From positions 276,067-340,066 of the forward strand of contig NZ_JASBVP010000006.1 of NCBI RefSeq assembly GCF_029961025.1: 64,000 nt of DNA, given 5' to 3'. Below the pieces are notes generated by a model. It saw nothing but the letters and a program-made list of their open reading frames with translations, had not been told where the DNA came from and made no database searches. A program made the position numbers and the translations under genes. Origin of the DNA: Mycobacterium sp. GTDB lineage: Bacteria; Actinomycetota; Actinomycetes; Mycobacteriales; Mycobacteriaceae. Positions 46,218 through 52,465 of this stretch are shown here, piece after piece (the stretch's first letter is position 1; each line of letters opens with the position of its first letter).

Positions 46218-46467
46218 CCTGCTCGCGCCGCTGCGCTCCGTCCCGCTGCTGCCGGGAGCCCGCTGCGTCGGCCGGCACGAACTGTTCGACGAGACCGACG
46301 ACCCAGCGGCCGTCGAGTACGCGCTCAACACCTGCCGCAGTTGCCCGGCCCTCGCAGCTTGCCGGTCGTGGTTCGACGCCTTGCCGGCCGGTGAGCGCCC
46401 GGCGGGTGTCACCGCCGGCCGACTCCACCGGCCGCCACGCATCCCGCCACGGAGGAACCGTCGATGA
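46204..46467 (+). CDS. WhiB-like Fe-S regulator, element-encoded
   Basis: An 87-residue WhiB-family protein starting at GTG 46204, with GGAGG 9 nt upstream. The four cluster Cys are in place: GARCVGRHELFDE, then CRSCPALAAC with the C-x2-C-x5-C spacing. The usual GVWGG turn is replaced by GVTAGR, and the basic tail (RPPRIPPRRNRR) would contact DNA. WhiB proteins bind SigA region 4; phage WhiB homologues can redirect host transcription, so this may control the element or the host. Confidence 0.85.
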   Translation: MRLDDLLAPLRSVPLLPGARCVGRHELFDETDDPAAVEYALNTCRSCPALAACRSWFDALPAGERPAGVTAGRLHRPPRIPPRRNRR

Positions 46468-46685
46468 GCGACCATCACCGCCGCCGCACCCGCCGCCGCG
46501 AACCCGACCCACTGGTCTACGAGCTTGTCGAACTGCACGCCCAGCTCGGCGACCAGCTCGACCTCGACGACGCGACGGCACTGCTGGCCCGACTCGACCG
46601 CGACCGCCTGCGTGACCTGTATCTCGCGACCCTGCATTCAAGCATTCAACACAAGCAACAAACAAACAAACGAAACAAGAAATGA
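46464..46685 (+). CDS. 73-residue basic/acidic protein
   Basis: A 73-residue protein overlapping the WhiB stop by 4 bp. It begins with a very basic run (HHRRRTRRREPD), then a helical acidic segment (YELVELHAQLGDQLDLDDATALLARLDRDRLRDLYLATL). It ends in Lys/Gln/Asn-rich sequence encoded by the start of an A-rich, low-GC tract. It may be a small DNA-binding or antirepressor protein. No family is recognised. Confidence 0.65.
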   Translation: MSDHHRRRTRRREPDPLVYELVELHAQLGDQLDLDDATALLARLDRDRLRDLYLATLHSSIQHKQQTNKRNKK

Positions 46686-46730
46686 ACAAAACAGAGAAAC
46701 AACAAATGAACAAAACAAACAGAACAAACA

Positions 46731-46814
46731 GACAATTCAGAACAGACAATTCAGAACAGACAATTCAGAGCAAACAATTCAGAGCAAACAATTCAGAACA
46801 AACAATTCGAGACA
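46731..46814. repeat. 6 x 14-bp AT-rich tandem repeat
   Basis: Six head-to-tail 14-bp units of the form GACAATTCAGAACA / AACAATTCAGAGCA, with at most a few differences, run from 46731 to 46814. AT-rich iterons next to GC-rich iterons are typical of a DNA unwinding element at an origin. Confidence 0.92.
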
Positions 46815-46955
46815 AAACGAAATCCCCCAGCGGGATCGGTCACGCCCACGGCCGACACGTCCATCCCGGCATTCCATCACCACCACACCCTGCGCGCGCC
46901 GGACACCACCCAACGATCCCATCACACGCACCGGACCCCGCATTCACGCATCCAT

Positions 46956-47088
46956 GCCGCATCGTGGCCCCCACCCCGCATCCGGGCCGCATCAGCCAGG
47001 CCGGGCCGCATCCGGGCCGCATCAGCCTGCATTCCCACCAGGCCGCATCGCGGCCGGCATCTTGGCCGCATCTTGGGATGGCCGCATC
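46956..47088. repeat. seven dispersed GCCGCATC octamers
   Basis: GCCGCATC occurs at 46956, 46986, 47005, 47016, 47042, 47065 and 47081, all on the plus strand, with spacings of 11 to 30 bp. Chance alone does not give seven copies of an octamer in 133 bp. It may be a binding-site cluster. Confidence 0.8.
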
Positions 47089-47369
47089 GGCATGGCCGCA
47101 CGCCACCCCACCGCTCGCAAGGCGCTGCCTACACACCCCACACCCCACACCGGCAAACATCGCCATCCACGACAGCAAACACCACACACCACCACCCACC
47201 CATGTCCCGCGCCAAACCTCACCCAAACTCGGCAAACACCACCACCCCACACCACCAGCACAAATGACCACCCCGCAAAAAAATTCGGAGGGAGGGGGTG
47301 TGCGCGCGACCCCGCTGCGGTCGCGGTTTTCTCTCCCCGGCCGCTAATTCCACATTTTGGAGGGCAAAA

Positions 47370-47684
47370 TTGACCACGCGACGCTCCAGAAACATTGTGC
47401 CGCAGCGAATTTCGGTGCTGGCTGCGGTCGAGTCCGATGATTACGAAACCGCGCTTCGCGCGTTGCGGCGCCGCGTGGGCTGGCAGCTGGGACGCACTGT
47501 CGATGCGCGGGCCGTCTGTTCGCTGGTGGGGACGCTGCTGACCATCCTGGCTGAGCTGGACCGCTTGGAGGGCCGGTCGGCCGGGTCGGCTCCCTCGGTG
47601 CTGGCCGAGGTTCGCCTGCGCCGGCTGGAGCGGCAGCGGCGGGCCACTGTGCAGCCGGTTGAGCCGCCGCCTTCGACGAGCTGA
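47370..47684 (+). CDS. small helical phage protein, terminase-small-subunit-like
   Basis: A 104-residue protein started at TTG 47370, chosen because GGAGGG lies 5 nt upstream. RRSRNIVPQRISVLAAVESDDYETALRALRRRV and LLTILAELDRLEG give the two-helix pattern seen in putative small terminase subunits of actinobacteriophages, with a basic C-terminus. I could not confirm the family. It opens the last set of plus-strand genes after the repeat-rich region. If it is a small terminase, it could redirect a helper phage packaging machine. Confidence 0.5.
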   Translation: MTTRRSRNIVPQRISVLAAVESDDYETALRALRRRVGWQLGRTVDARAVCSLVGTLLTILAELDRLEGRSAGSAPSVLAEVRLRRLERQRRATVQPVEPPPSTS

Positions 47685-47822
47685 GCTGTCCCGCCGGGAC
47701 AGTTTTCGGCACGCGGGTGAATGTGGAAACACCTGTTCGCAGATGTTGCTATGCTTAGGCTGGCTGTCCGCGACCGGCCCGTCCGCGGACAGCTCTCGAT
47801 ACGTCCGAGGAGGAGGCGCCGA

Positions 47823-48140
47823 ATGCCTACATTTGTTTCCAGCGCTCGCGGGTTCCAGCCGCCGCCGCCGCGTCAAGGCCCGGCCGATGGTGTGAAGCGC
47901 GATCTCGCGGGTCTGCCGCTCGACGACCTCGGCGAGCCGGTGCGGATCACCCATGGCCGGCCACCCGAGGAATGGAGCGACGCTGAGGTTCGCGACGCGC
48001 TTTTATGGCGGCTGGGACCACGCTTCCGTGCGGGGTTGAAGCCGCCGCCGGGCAGCACGAGCTACTACATTCCAAGCCCGGGTGATGTCTCCCGCTTCGA
48101 TCCGGCTACCGGCCGGTGGGTGCCGAAAACGCCGTGGTGA
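47823..48140 (+). CDS. hypothetical protein of the element
   Basis: A 105-residue Pro-rich soluble protein. The ATG at 47823 has GGAGG 6 nt upstream, and the in-frame upstream ATG at 47721 has no such site. Recognisable elements are an N-terminal ARGFQPPPPRQGP, an acidic-helical WSDAEVRDALLWRLGPRFRAG and a C-terminal SPGDVSRFDPATGRWVPKTPW. It is 138 bp downstream of the previous gene. No family is recognised. Confidence 0.6.
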   Translation: MPTFVSSARGFQPPPPRQGPADGVKRDLAGLPLDDLGEPVRITHGRPPEEWSDAEVRDALLWRLGPRFRAGLKPPPGSTSYYIPSPGDVSRFDPATGRWVPKTPW

Positions 48141-48154
48141 GAAGGGATTCCGTC

Positions 48155-48574
48155 GTGACCGAGACCGATGACTTTAAACTGTTGATCCACCCTGACGCGC
48201 GGTTCCGTTCGACGTGCGCGCTGCTGCGGGTGGCGGACCATCGCGGCAGGCTGCACGATTTTTATGGGCCGGGCCGGCTGCTGCCGCAGTGGGTGGCCCA
48301 CGACGCCGAGCAGATTCGCCGGCTGTTGGATCATGGGCTGGTTGAGGTTTGCGATGCGGCCGGGCGGCCGACTGATCCGGGCCGGGTGATCGAATGCTTG
48401 TCCGCGCTGAGCGCGGTTGGTGTCCCGTTGGGGTGTGGTCGTCCAAGGGCTGCGGATATGTTGCGGCGCAACGGTTTCCGCTACTCGAACGACGCCATCG
48501 CCAAAGCGTTGACGTTGTTCAACTCGGACCCCCCGTGGAGGGCGGGCGATCCGTTCCCGTGGGAGGCGAAATGA
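48155..48574 (+). CDS. hypothetical protein of the element
   Basis: A 139-residue protein. GTG at 48155 is preferred for the GAAGGGA about 7 nt upstream; GTG at 48137 would overlap the preceding stop and add six residues. The sequence ALLRVADHRGRLHDFYGPGRLLPQW followed by a helical stretch (DAEQIRRLLDHGLVEVCD) suggests a small winged-helix or ferredoxin-like fold. Its stop overlaps the next ATG (ATGA). Function is unknown. Confidence 0.6.
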   Translation: MTETDDFKLLIHPDARFRSTCALLRVADHRGRLHDFYGPGRLLPQWVAHDAEQIRRLLDHGLVEVCDAAGRPTDPGRVIECLSALSAVGVPLGCGRPRAADMLRRNGFRYSNDAIAKALTLFNSDPPWRAGDPFPWEAK

Positions 48575-48852
48575 TCGCCGAGCGTGTGCAGGTGGGGCCG
48601 ACGCCCGTGCATGTTGCGACCGCGCACTGGCAGTGCTCGGGCATCCTGGTCGAAAACAGTGGCAGCGTTGATGTTTTCATCGACGCGCACGAGGAAGCGC
48701 TGGAGCCACCCGACATTTCCGGTGTGCGGTTGCGGCCCGGTGAGCGGGTGACACTCCCGCGCCACCGGGACGACCGGAGTTTGAGTGTGTACGCGGTCGC
48801 GCCGGACGGCCGGGGTGAGGTCACCGCGTACTCGCCGGGGTTTCCTGAGTGA
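48571..48852 (+). CDS. 93-residue beta-rich protein, paralogue A
   Basis: Starts at ATG 48571 in an ATGA overlap, with GGGAGG just upstream. Predicted beta-rich (VQVGPTPVHVAT, GILVENSGSVDVFIDA, VRLRPGERVTLPRH, LSVYAVAPDGRGEVTAY). It is a paralogue of the next gene: both have a V-x-VG-T start, a V-x-N-S segment, an RL-x-PG-x(3)-TLP block and a closing LS-x(3)-A-x(3)-G. Such small beta proteins may be capsid decoration or tail-tip parts, but this is speculative. Confidence 0.6.
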   Translation: MIAERVQVGPTPVHVATAHWQCSGILVENSGSVDVFIDAHEEALEPPDISGVRLRPGERVTLPRHRDDRSLSVYAVAPDGRGEVTAYSPGFPE

Positions 48853-49166
48853 GCGTGTCGAACGTCCCTGCGGTGGTGGTGGTGGGCACGACAACCACCC
48901 CGATCCCGCTGCCGCCCGTGGCGGCGGTGTGGGTGCTCAACAGCTCCGGTGGCCTCGGCGACGGGCCCGCGCCGGATGTGGTTGTCAACCAAGGCGACCC
49001 GGCGTCCCTGGACCCGCAGGTGGGTTGCCGGTTGAAGCCGGGCCAGTTCGCGACGCTACCCATGCTCGACACCTACGGTCACCCGATGGCGTTGTCGGCG
49101 ATAGCCACCGGGCCGGGAGGCCAACTGGAAATCGAACTCATAGAGAACGGCGGTGGTTGGGCTTGA
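48849..49166 (+). CDS. 105-residue beta-rich protein, paralogue B
   Basis: Starts at GTG 48849, overlapping the previous stop in GTGA. It shares the layout of the preceding gene: AVVVVGTTTTPIP, AVWVLNSSG, CRLKPGQFATLPMLD and LSAIATGPGGQLEIEL. The two are a tandem duplication that has diverged. It is followed by a strong hairpin, so it ends a transcription unit. Confidence 0.6.
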   Translation: MSVSNVPAVVVVGTTTTPIPLPPVAAVWVLNSSGGLGDGPAPDVVVNQGDPASLDPQVGCRLKPGQFATLPMLDTYGHPMALSAIATGPGGQLEIELIENGGGWA

Positions 49167-49224
49167 TTGGCGTGCGCGGGTTTCGGGTTCTCCTTTCCCC
49201 GGTCGCTCACGCCCGCGCAACACG

Positions 49225-49279
49225 GGGTGCCGGCCTTGGTGGGGCTTTCGCGAGCTTTCACCCACCGGGGCCGGCACCC
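49225..49279 (+). terminator. long hairpin after the plus-strand operon
   Basis: GGGTGCCGGCC and GGCCGGCACCC form a perfect 11-bp outer stem. Inside it GGTGGG and CCCACC pair again, leaving an 18-nt loop. It follows the paralogue pair by 58 bp and is a strong terminator candidate. Confidence 0.7.
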
Positions 49280-49310
49280 TACCCAAACTCCTGAGGAGCC
49301 GTGATGGGTG

Positions 49311-49472
49311 ATGGATGAGCGTCTGGTGAACGCGCTTTTGGCGCAGCAGGTTTTGCGTAGCCTGTCCGATGAGCGTGGCAACCGTGACCCGTGGGCTGAG
49401 CTGCTGACCCAATGCTGGCAGGCAAGACGCGACGACGGCGACGGCCCCGACTACCTGCACATGCCGTTCTGA
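49311..49472 (+). CDS. 53-residue protein at the end of the plus strand
   Basis: ATG 49311 opens 53 codons ending in PDYLHMPF. The sequence (MDERLVNALLAQQVLRSLSDER, then RDPWAELLTQCWQARRDDG) is amphipathic and helical with normal codon use. GAGGAG lies about 12 nt upstream. It lies after the hairpin, converging on the minus-strand block. No family is recognised. Confidence 0.5.
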   Translation: MDERLVNALLAQQVLRSLSDERGNRDPWAELLTQCWQARRDDGDGPDYLHMPF

Positions 49473-49512
49473 CCCGGCTGCGTGCGGCGGCCGCACCCCA
49501 CGGCATGTGCGG

Positions 49513-49773
49513 TCATCGTGACCGTGCGCGCATGCGGTCATTGCGGCGGGCTTGCATCGCTTCCACGGCCCGGTGGAACCGGCCCCAGTCGGCGCGCTGC
49601 GCAAACGGCGTCGGCTTCGGTGTGTCGGGCAGGCTGGTGTCTCGCCGCAGCGGCCAGCGCCGGCGCACCACCCCGGCCAGCACCGAGCAGCCGGGCCGGT
49701 GGCGCACGATGGCGAAGCTCTCGGCCAGCGGTTCAGGCCGCGCACCGCACCGGGTACAGGTGAAGTCCACCAT
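49513..49773 (-). CDS. small zinc-finger-like protein
   Basis: An 86-residue basic protein with CTRC at residues 6-9 and a His/Cys pair later (VRHRPGC), a plausible zinc finger. It is the last gene of the minus-strand operon that runs inward from the tRNA end. It lies 27 bp after the stop of the previous gene. Function is unknown. Confidence 0.6.
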   Translation of the reverse strand: MVDFTCTRCGARPEPLAESFAIVRHRPGCSVLAGVVRRRWPLRRDTSLPDTPKPTPFAQRADWGRFHRAVEAMQARRNDRMRARSR

Positions 49774-49800
49774 CGCCGTCCAGTGTGCCGCGCGGCTAGC

Positions 49801-50010
49801 TCACGTCGGGGCTGTTCTCCCGTGATCCTGGGCCGCGCAATAGTTCGGGTCGTAGGCCGGCCCGAACGGGTCGCAGGAGTAGCCGCTGCGCGGCGGCGAC
49901 TCGTTGTAGCAGATGATCGGATCGAACAGCGGCGATGCGGGATCACACCATTGGATCGGGCCGTGCGTGGAAGCGTGCAACACGGCGGCAGCGGCGAGCG
50001 CGGCGATCAT
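49801..50010 (-). CDS. small secreted Cys-containing protein
   Basis: A 69-residue protein with a short N-terminal hydrophobic stretch (MIAALAAAAVLHAS) that could be a signal peptide. The rest is Pro, Asp, Tyr and Cys-rich (IQWCDPASPLFDPIICYNESPP, YSCDPFGPAYDPNYC), with four Cys able to form two disulfides. Its start overlaps the preceding stop (ATGA). Small exported Cys/Pro proteins of this kind occur in mycobacteria and their phages; the role is unknown. Confidence 0.6.
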   Translation of the reverse strand: MIAALAAAAVLHASTHGPIQWCDPASPLFDPIICYNESPPRSGYSCDPFGPAYDPNYCAAQDHGRTAPT

Positions 50011-50252
50011 GGTGCCGTGTCCCGCCGCTCCACGATGCGCCGGTAAGTGTCGTAGTCGATGCGGTCGTCGAGGTATTGGGTCACCGGGTCCGGGCCGGGG
50101 TAGCCGGCCAGGTCGTGCTCGCCGAGCAGGCCGGGGTATTCGGCCAGCAGGTCGTCGATGATGCCGCCGACATTCCACGTGTCGCGGCCGTCCCACGGCA
50201 GCGTGCCCAGCACGTAGCGGAGCAGGTCTTTGCGCACGACGGTTGCCTTCAT
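50007..50252 (-). CDS. hypothetical protein of the minus-strand block
   Basis: An 81-residue acidic protein (MKATVVRKDLLRYVLGTLPWDGRD, then IDDLLAEYPGLLGEHDLAGY). The helical C-terminus ends in YRRIVERRDTAP. It overlaps both neighbours by 4 bp, so it is a firm member of the operon. No family is recognised; the pattern resembles small phage proteins seen next to integrase or immunity genes. Confidence 0.6.
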   Translation of the reverse strand: MKATVVRKDLLRYVLGTLPWDGRDTWNVGGIIDDLLAEYPGLLGEHDLAGYPGPDPVTQYLDDRIDYDTYRRIVERRDTAP

Positions 50253-50554
50253 CGCGGGCCTCCCAGCTCGGCGCGCACGTCGCCTTCGACCACGAAGGCC
50301 AGCCGCTCGGCGTAGGCGATGGCGTCGCTGATTCGCCCACCCAGCTCGAACGCGCGCGCCGCGCGGGCACCGGATAGGTGTTGCTCGGCCCAGCGGGCGT
50401 CGGTGAGCGCGCTACGCAGAAAATGGCGACAGGCCTCCAGGTAGCCGGCCGCTTCGGCGAGACCTCCGGCCGCGCCGGCACGGGCTTCCTCGGCGCGCCG
50501 GGTTTCCTCGGCCAGCTCGGCGGGCGTCACCTGCCGGTAGTCATCGCGGCCCAT
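50249..50554 (-). CDS. helical hypothetical protein of the minus-strand block
   Basis: A 101-residue protein, predicted entirely alpha-helical and rich in Ala, Glu and Arg (TPAELAEETRRAEEARAGAAGGLAEAAGYLEACRHFL). ATG 50554 has GGAG 7 nt upstream and overlaps the recombinase end by 14 bp. It overlaps the next gene by 4 bp. It could be a coiled-coil partner of the recombinase or a structural protein; nothing more can be said. Confidence 0.6.
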   Translation of the reverse strand: MGRDDYRQVTPAELAEETRRAEEARAGAAGGLAEAAGYLEACRHFLRSALTDARWAEQHLSGARAARAFELGGRISDAIAYAERLAFVVEGDVRAELGGPR

Positions 50555-51473
50555 CGGTGGCTCCATCGTCGTGTTGGGCGCGCGCACCGTCCGCGGCCAG
50601 CCGGTTGATCGCTTCCGTGCGCCGAGCATCCGACACCCGAGTGTAAATGGCGGTGGTGTTCAAATTGGCGTGCCGCAGCAGGGTTTGCGCGGTGCGCAGA
50701 TCGGTGCCGTCGCTGACCAGTCTGGTTCCGTACCAGTGTCGCAGCCTGTGCGCGGTGCCGCCTGGAATGCCGGCGCGATCCATTGCCTGCCCGATGATGT
50801 CGGCGACGCCGCGTGGCCGGATCGGCTGCCCGCGCCGGCGCGCGTTGCCCGGAAACCACCAACCTCGCCGGGGCATCGTCTCGGCGGCCTCAACCAGCAG
50901 CGGATGCAGCGGCAGTATCGCGGTCACGTTGCCCTTGCCGGTCACCCACAGGGTGCGCGCCTGAGGGTCAACGTCCTCGCCGCGTATTTTGGCGATTTCA
51001 TGCACCCGCAAGCCCGCGAACGCCGCCAACAGGATCATCACGCGGGTGCGGTGATGCATGCGCACCGCGAGCAGGTTTTGCAACTGCTCATCGGTGATCG
51101 GCCGGGGCACGCCTTTGGGGGGCTTCGGCCGTGGTAGCTGCGCTGCGGCATTCGTGCCGCCGTTTTGCCCCAACCAGCGGTAGAAGCTGTGAATGTAGCC
51201 GTAGTAGGCGGCGCGGCTGTTGGGCTTCAAATTGGGCCGGCCAAGGAACCGGGCGATGTCAAGGGGCCGCACCGACTCCACGCCCGCCCCGGCGAATTTC
51301 TCCAACCGGCGCAACACACCCAGGGTTTCGTTGATCGTGCGGTTGGAGCGGCCCGCGCCGCGCATGTACAGCTCCCAGCGCTCCAATGCGCTCAGCTCGC
51401 CATCGTCATCGCCGGAACCGGCGGCGGGCACCACCAACGCCAAATGCCGGTGGTGGTGTCGGGCCGCGCTCAT
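50541..51473 (-). CDS. second tyrosine recombinase (XerC/D-like)
   Basis: A 310-residue tyrosine recombinase unlike the first integrase: it lacks an arm-binding domain and looks like XerC/D. A SAM-like core-binding domain (about 30-115) precedes the catalytic domain. The catalytic set is present: Arg in FAGLRVHEIAK, Lys in the beta-hairpin, HRLRHWYG (His and Arg), LLRHANLNTTAIYTRV (His and Tyr). It overlaps the previous gene by 4 bp and sits beside attR. It may resolve multimers or act on another target. Confidence 0.88.
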   Translation of the reverse strand: MSAARHHHRHLALVVPAAGSGDDDGELSALERWELYMRGAGRSNRTINETLGVLRRLEKFAGAGVESVRPLDIARFLGRPNLKPNSRAAYYGYIHSFYRWLGQNGGTNAAAQLPRPKPPKGVPRPITDEQLQNLLAVRMHHRTRVMILLAAFAGLRVHEIAKIRGEDVDPQARTLWVTGKGNVTAILPLHPLLVEAAETMPRRGWWFPGNARRRGQPIRPRGVADIIGQAMDRAGIPGGTAHRLRHWYGTRLVSDGTDLRTAQTLLRHANLNTTAIYTRVSDARRTEAINRLAADGARAQHDDGATDGPR

Positions 51474-51772
51474 AGCCGCACCAACCGTACTGCGGTGGCC
51501 AGGTTGCCGAACACGCGCCCGCAATGCGCGCAGCGCGGCCGGCCGGTGAAAAACTGCGCCCGAGTCTGCCGCAGCCACGCGGCCTTGTGCTGCCCGCACA
51601 TCAGCACCGCCTCACAGCCGTGCAGGTTCACCCGCCAGCCGGCCGGCCGGCGGCATCGCCGACCCTCACCGGCGGCGGGCATCTCACAACCCGGCGGGCA
51701 ATCGAACATAGACACCACCGCCTCCAACCCGTCACCGGCCCGGCACAACTCGCGGTAGGACTCAATGGACAT
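51470..51772 (-). CDS. Cys-rich zinc-binding protein
   Basis: A 100-residue protein with four Cys groups: CPPGC and CRRP, then MCGQH and CAHC. This could bind two zinc ions. It is the first gene of the minus-strand operon, about 40 bp inside the right arm-type repeats, and overlaps the recombinase gene by 4 bp. It may be a regulator of that operon or a cofactor for the recombinase. No family is recognised. Confidence 0.65.
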   Translation of the reverse strand: MSIESYRELCRAGDGLEAVVSMFDCPPGCEMPAAGEGRRCRRPAGWRVNLHGCEAVLMCGQHKAAWLRQTRAQFFTGRPRCAHCGRVFGNLATAVRLVRL

Positions 51773-51810
51773 GTGGCTCCCTTCGGGTTCGGAGCCAGCG
51801 TCGCCGATTG

Positions 51811-51830
51811 TCAGGTCATATCTAGGTCAC
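51811..51830. promoter_or_regulatory. right arm-type sites
   Basis: TCAGGTCAT at 51811 and CTAGGTCAC at 51822 repeat the left-end motif with the same 11-bp spacing and the same orientation, 19 bp from the att core. They also lie upstream of the minus-strand operon. Confidence 0.65.
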
Positions 51831-51848
51831 GGCACCGTGTTTGTTGAG

Positions 51849-51906
51849 CTAACTACCGCCTCTGAGCTGCGTAAACACTGGTGCGCGGTACTGGGATTGA
51901 ACCAGC
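51849..51906. other. attR of the integrative element
   Basis: The 58-bp core here overlaps the 3' end of the intact tRNA-Val(GAC) gene, which the element therefore reconstitutes. It differs from attL at three sites, one of which (G for C) keeps the acceptor stem paired. Confidence 0.88.
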
Positions 51907-51954
51907 GACCTCTTCCGTGTCAGGGAAGCGCTCTCCCGCTGAGCTAACCGCGCC
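51880..51954 (-). tRNA. tRNA-Val(GAC)
   Basis: Full cloverleaf with 7-bp acceptor GCGCGGT/ACCGCGC, D-arm TAGCTCAGCGGGAGAGC, anticodon GAC, T-arm GGTTCAATCC, and an encoded CCA. The 3' end is the attachment site of the 10.7-kb element. Confidence 0.95.
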
Positions 51955-51969
51955 CGGGTCCGAGAAAAG

Positions 51970-52040
51970 AGGTGGAGACGGGAATCGAACCCGTGTGCAC
52001 GGCTTTGCAGGCCGTTGCCTCACCACTCGGCCACTCCACC
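51970..52040 (-). tRNA. tRNA-Cys(GCA)
   Basis: Full cloverleaf with acceptor GGTGGAG/CTCCACC, anticodon GCA in CTGCAAAG, and T-arm GGTTCGATTCC. CCA is not encoded. It lies 15 bp from tRNA-Val. Confidence 0.95.
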
Positions 52041-52069
52041 GCGGGGTTGACGCCACTGAAACACCTTCG

Positions 52070-52142
52070 AGCGGATGACGGGATTCGAACCCGCGACCCT
52101 CACCTTGGCAAGGTGATGCGCTACCAACTGCGCTACATCCGC
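52070..52142 (-). tRNA. tRNA-Gly(GCC)
   Basis: Full cloverleaf with acceptor GCGGATG/CATCCGC, anticodon GCC in TTGCCAA, and T-arm GGTTCGAATCC. CCA is not encoded. It is the promoter-proximal gene of the minus-strand Gly-Cys-Val cluster. Confidence 0.95.
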
Positions 52143-52313
52143 GCGCAACGGACGAGGACGTCGCCCGGTGCGAAGCACGACGATAGTCCACCTACGCGGG
52201 ACCGCACAAATTTCTTGATACCACGCGACGCGTCCTCATTGTGCGGGGATGCGGCACGTTCTGCCACCAGGCCCGTTCGTGCTAGTCTTCGACGTCGTTC
52301 GCGTCTCGGTGCC

Positions 52314-52385
52314 GGTCCCGTGGCTCAGTGGGAGAGCGCCCGCTTCACACGCGGGAGGTCGCTGGTTCGATCCCAGCCGGGACCA
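52314..52385 (+). tRNA. tRNA-Val(CAC)
   Basis: Full cloverleaf on the opposite strand: acceptor GGTCCCG/CGGGACC, anticodon CAC in TTCACAC, T-arm GGTTCGATCC. It is divergent from the other three. The D- and T-arms resemble those of the GAC isoacceptor. Confidence 0.95.
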
Positions 52386-52465
52386 CCGCGCGTCACAGAT
52401 TGGGGCGTCACCGGGCGCTCTGACGGGTCGCCACGCCGTGGCCGGCGTAGCCGCCGGTGGTTGCC

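Larger units (their letters stand above)
46686..47369. other. 684-bp repeat-rich non-coding region, candidate origin
   Basis: The most atypical stretch of the window. It starts A-rich and low-GC (to about 46815), with six 14-bp repeats. A C-rich part follows with seven GCCGCATC copies. Then comes a CA-rich, strand-asymmetric tract (about 47120-47270) and the run CAAAAAAATTCGGAGGGAGGGGG. Open frames through it are low complexity. It looks like a replication origin or packaging region rather than genes. Confidence 0.6.
41220..51906. mobile_element. 10.7-kb integrative element in tRNA-Val(GAC), phiRv-like
   Basis: Bounded by 58-bp att repeats with 3 mismatches, one of which overlaps the 3' end of a tRNA-Val gene. 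The plus-strand block (41449-49472) holds integrase, Xis, small zinc proteins, DUF2742-like and DUF3631-like proteins, a WhiB-like protein and a tail of small genes. The minus-strand block (49513-51772) holds a second tyrosine recombinase and five small genes. Many genes overlap by 4 bp. The integrase, Xis and DUF proteins resemble those of phiRv1/phiRv2. No large terminase, portal, capsid or tail gene is visible, so it is a satellite or plasmid-like element rather than a full prophage. Confidence 0.88.

Noticed and set aside
46682..47347. Long open frame through the repeat region (221 codons)
   Set aside because: Its start overlaps a stop (ATGA), but the translation is pure repeat and His/Pro low complexity; other frames are equally open in this skewed DNA.
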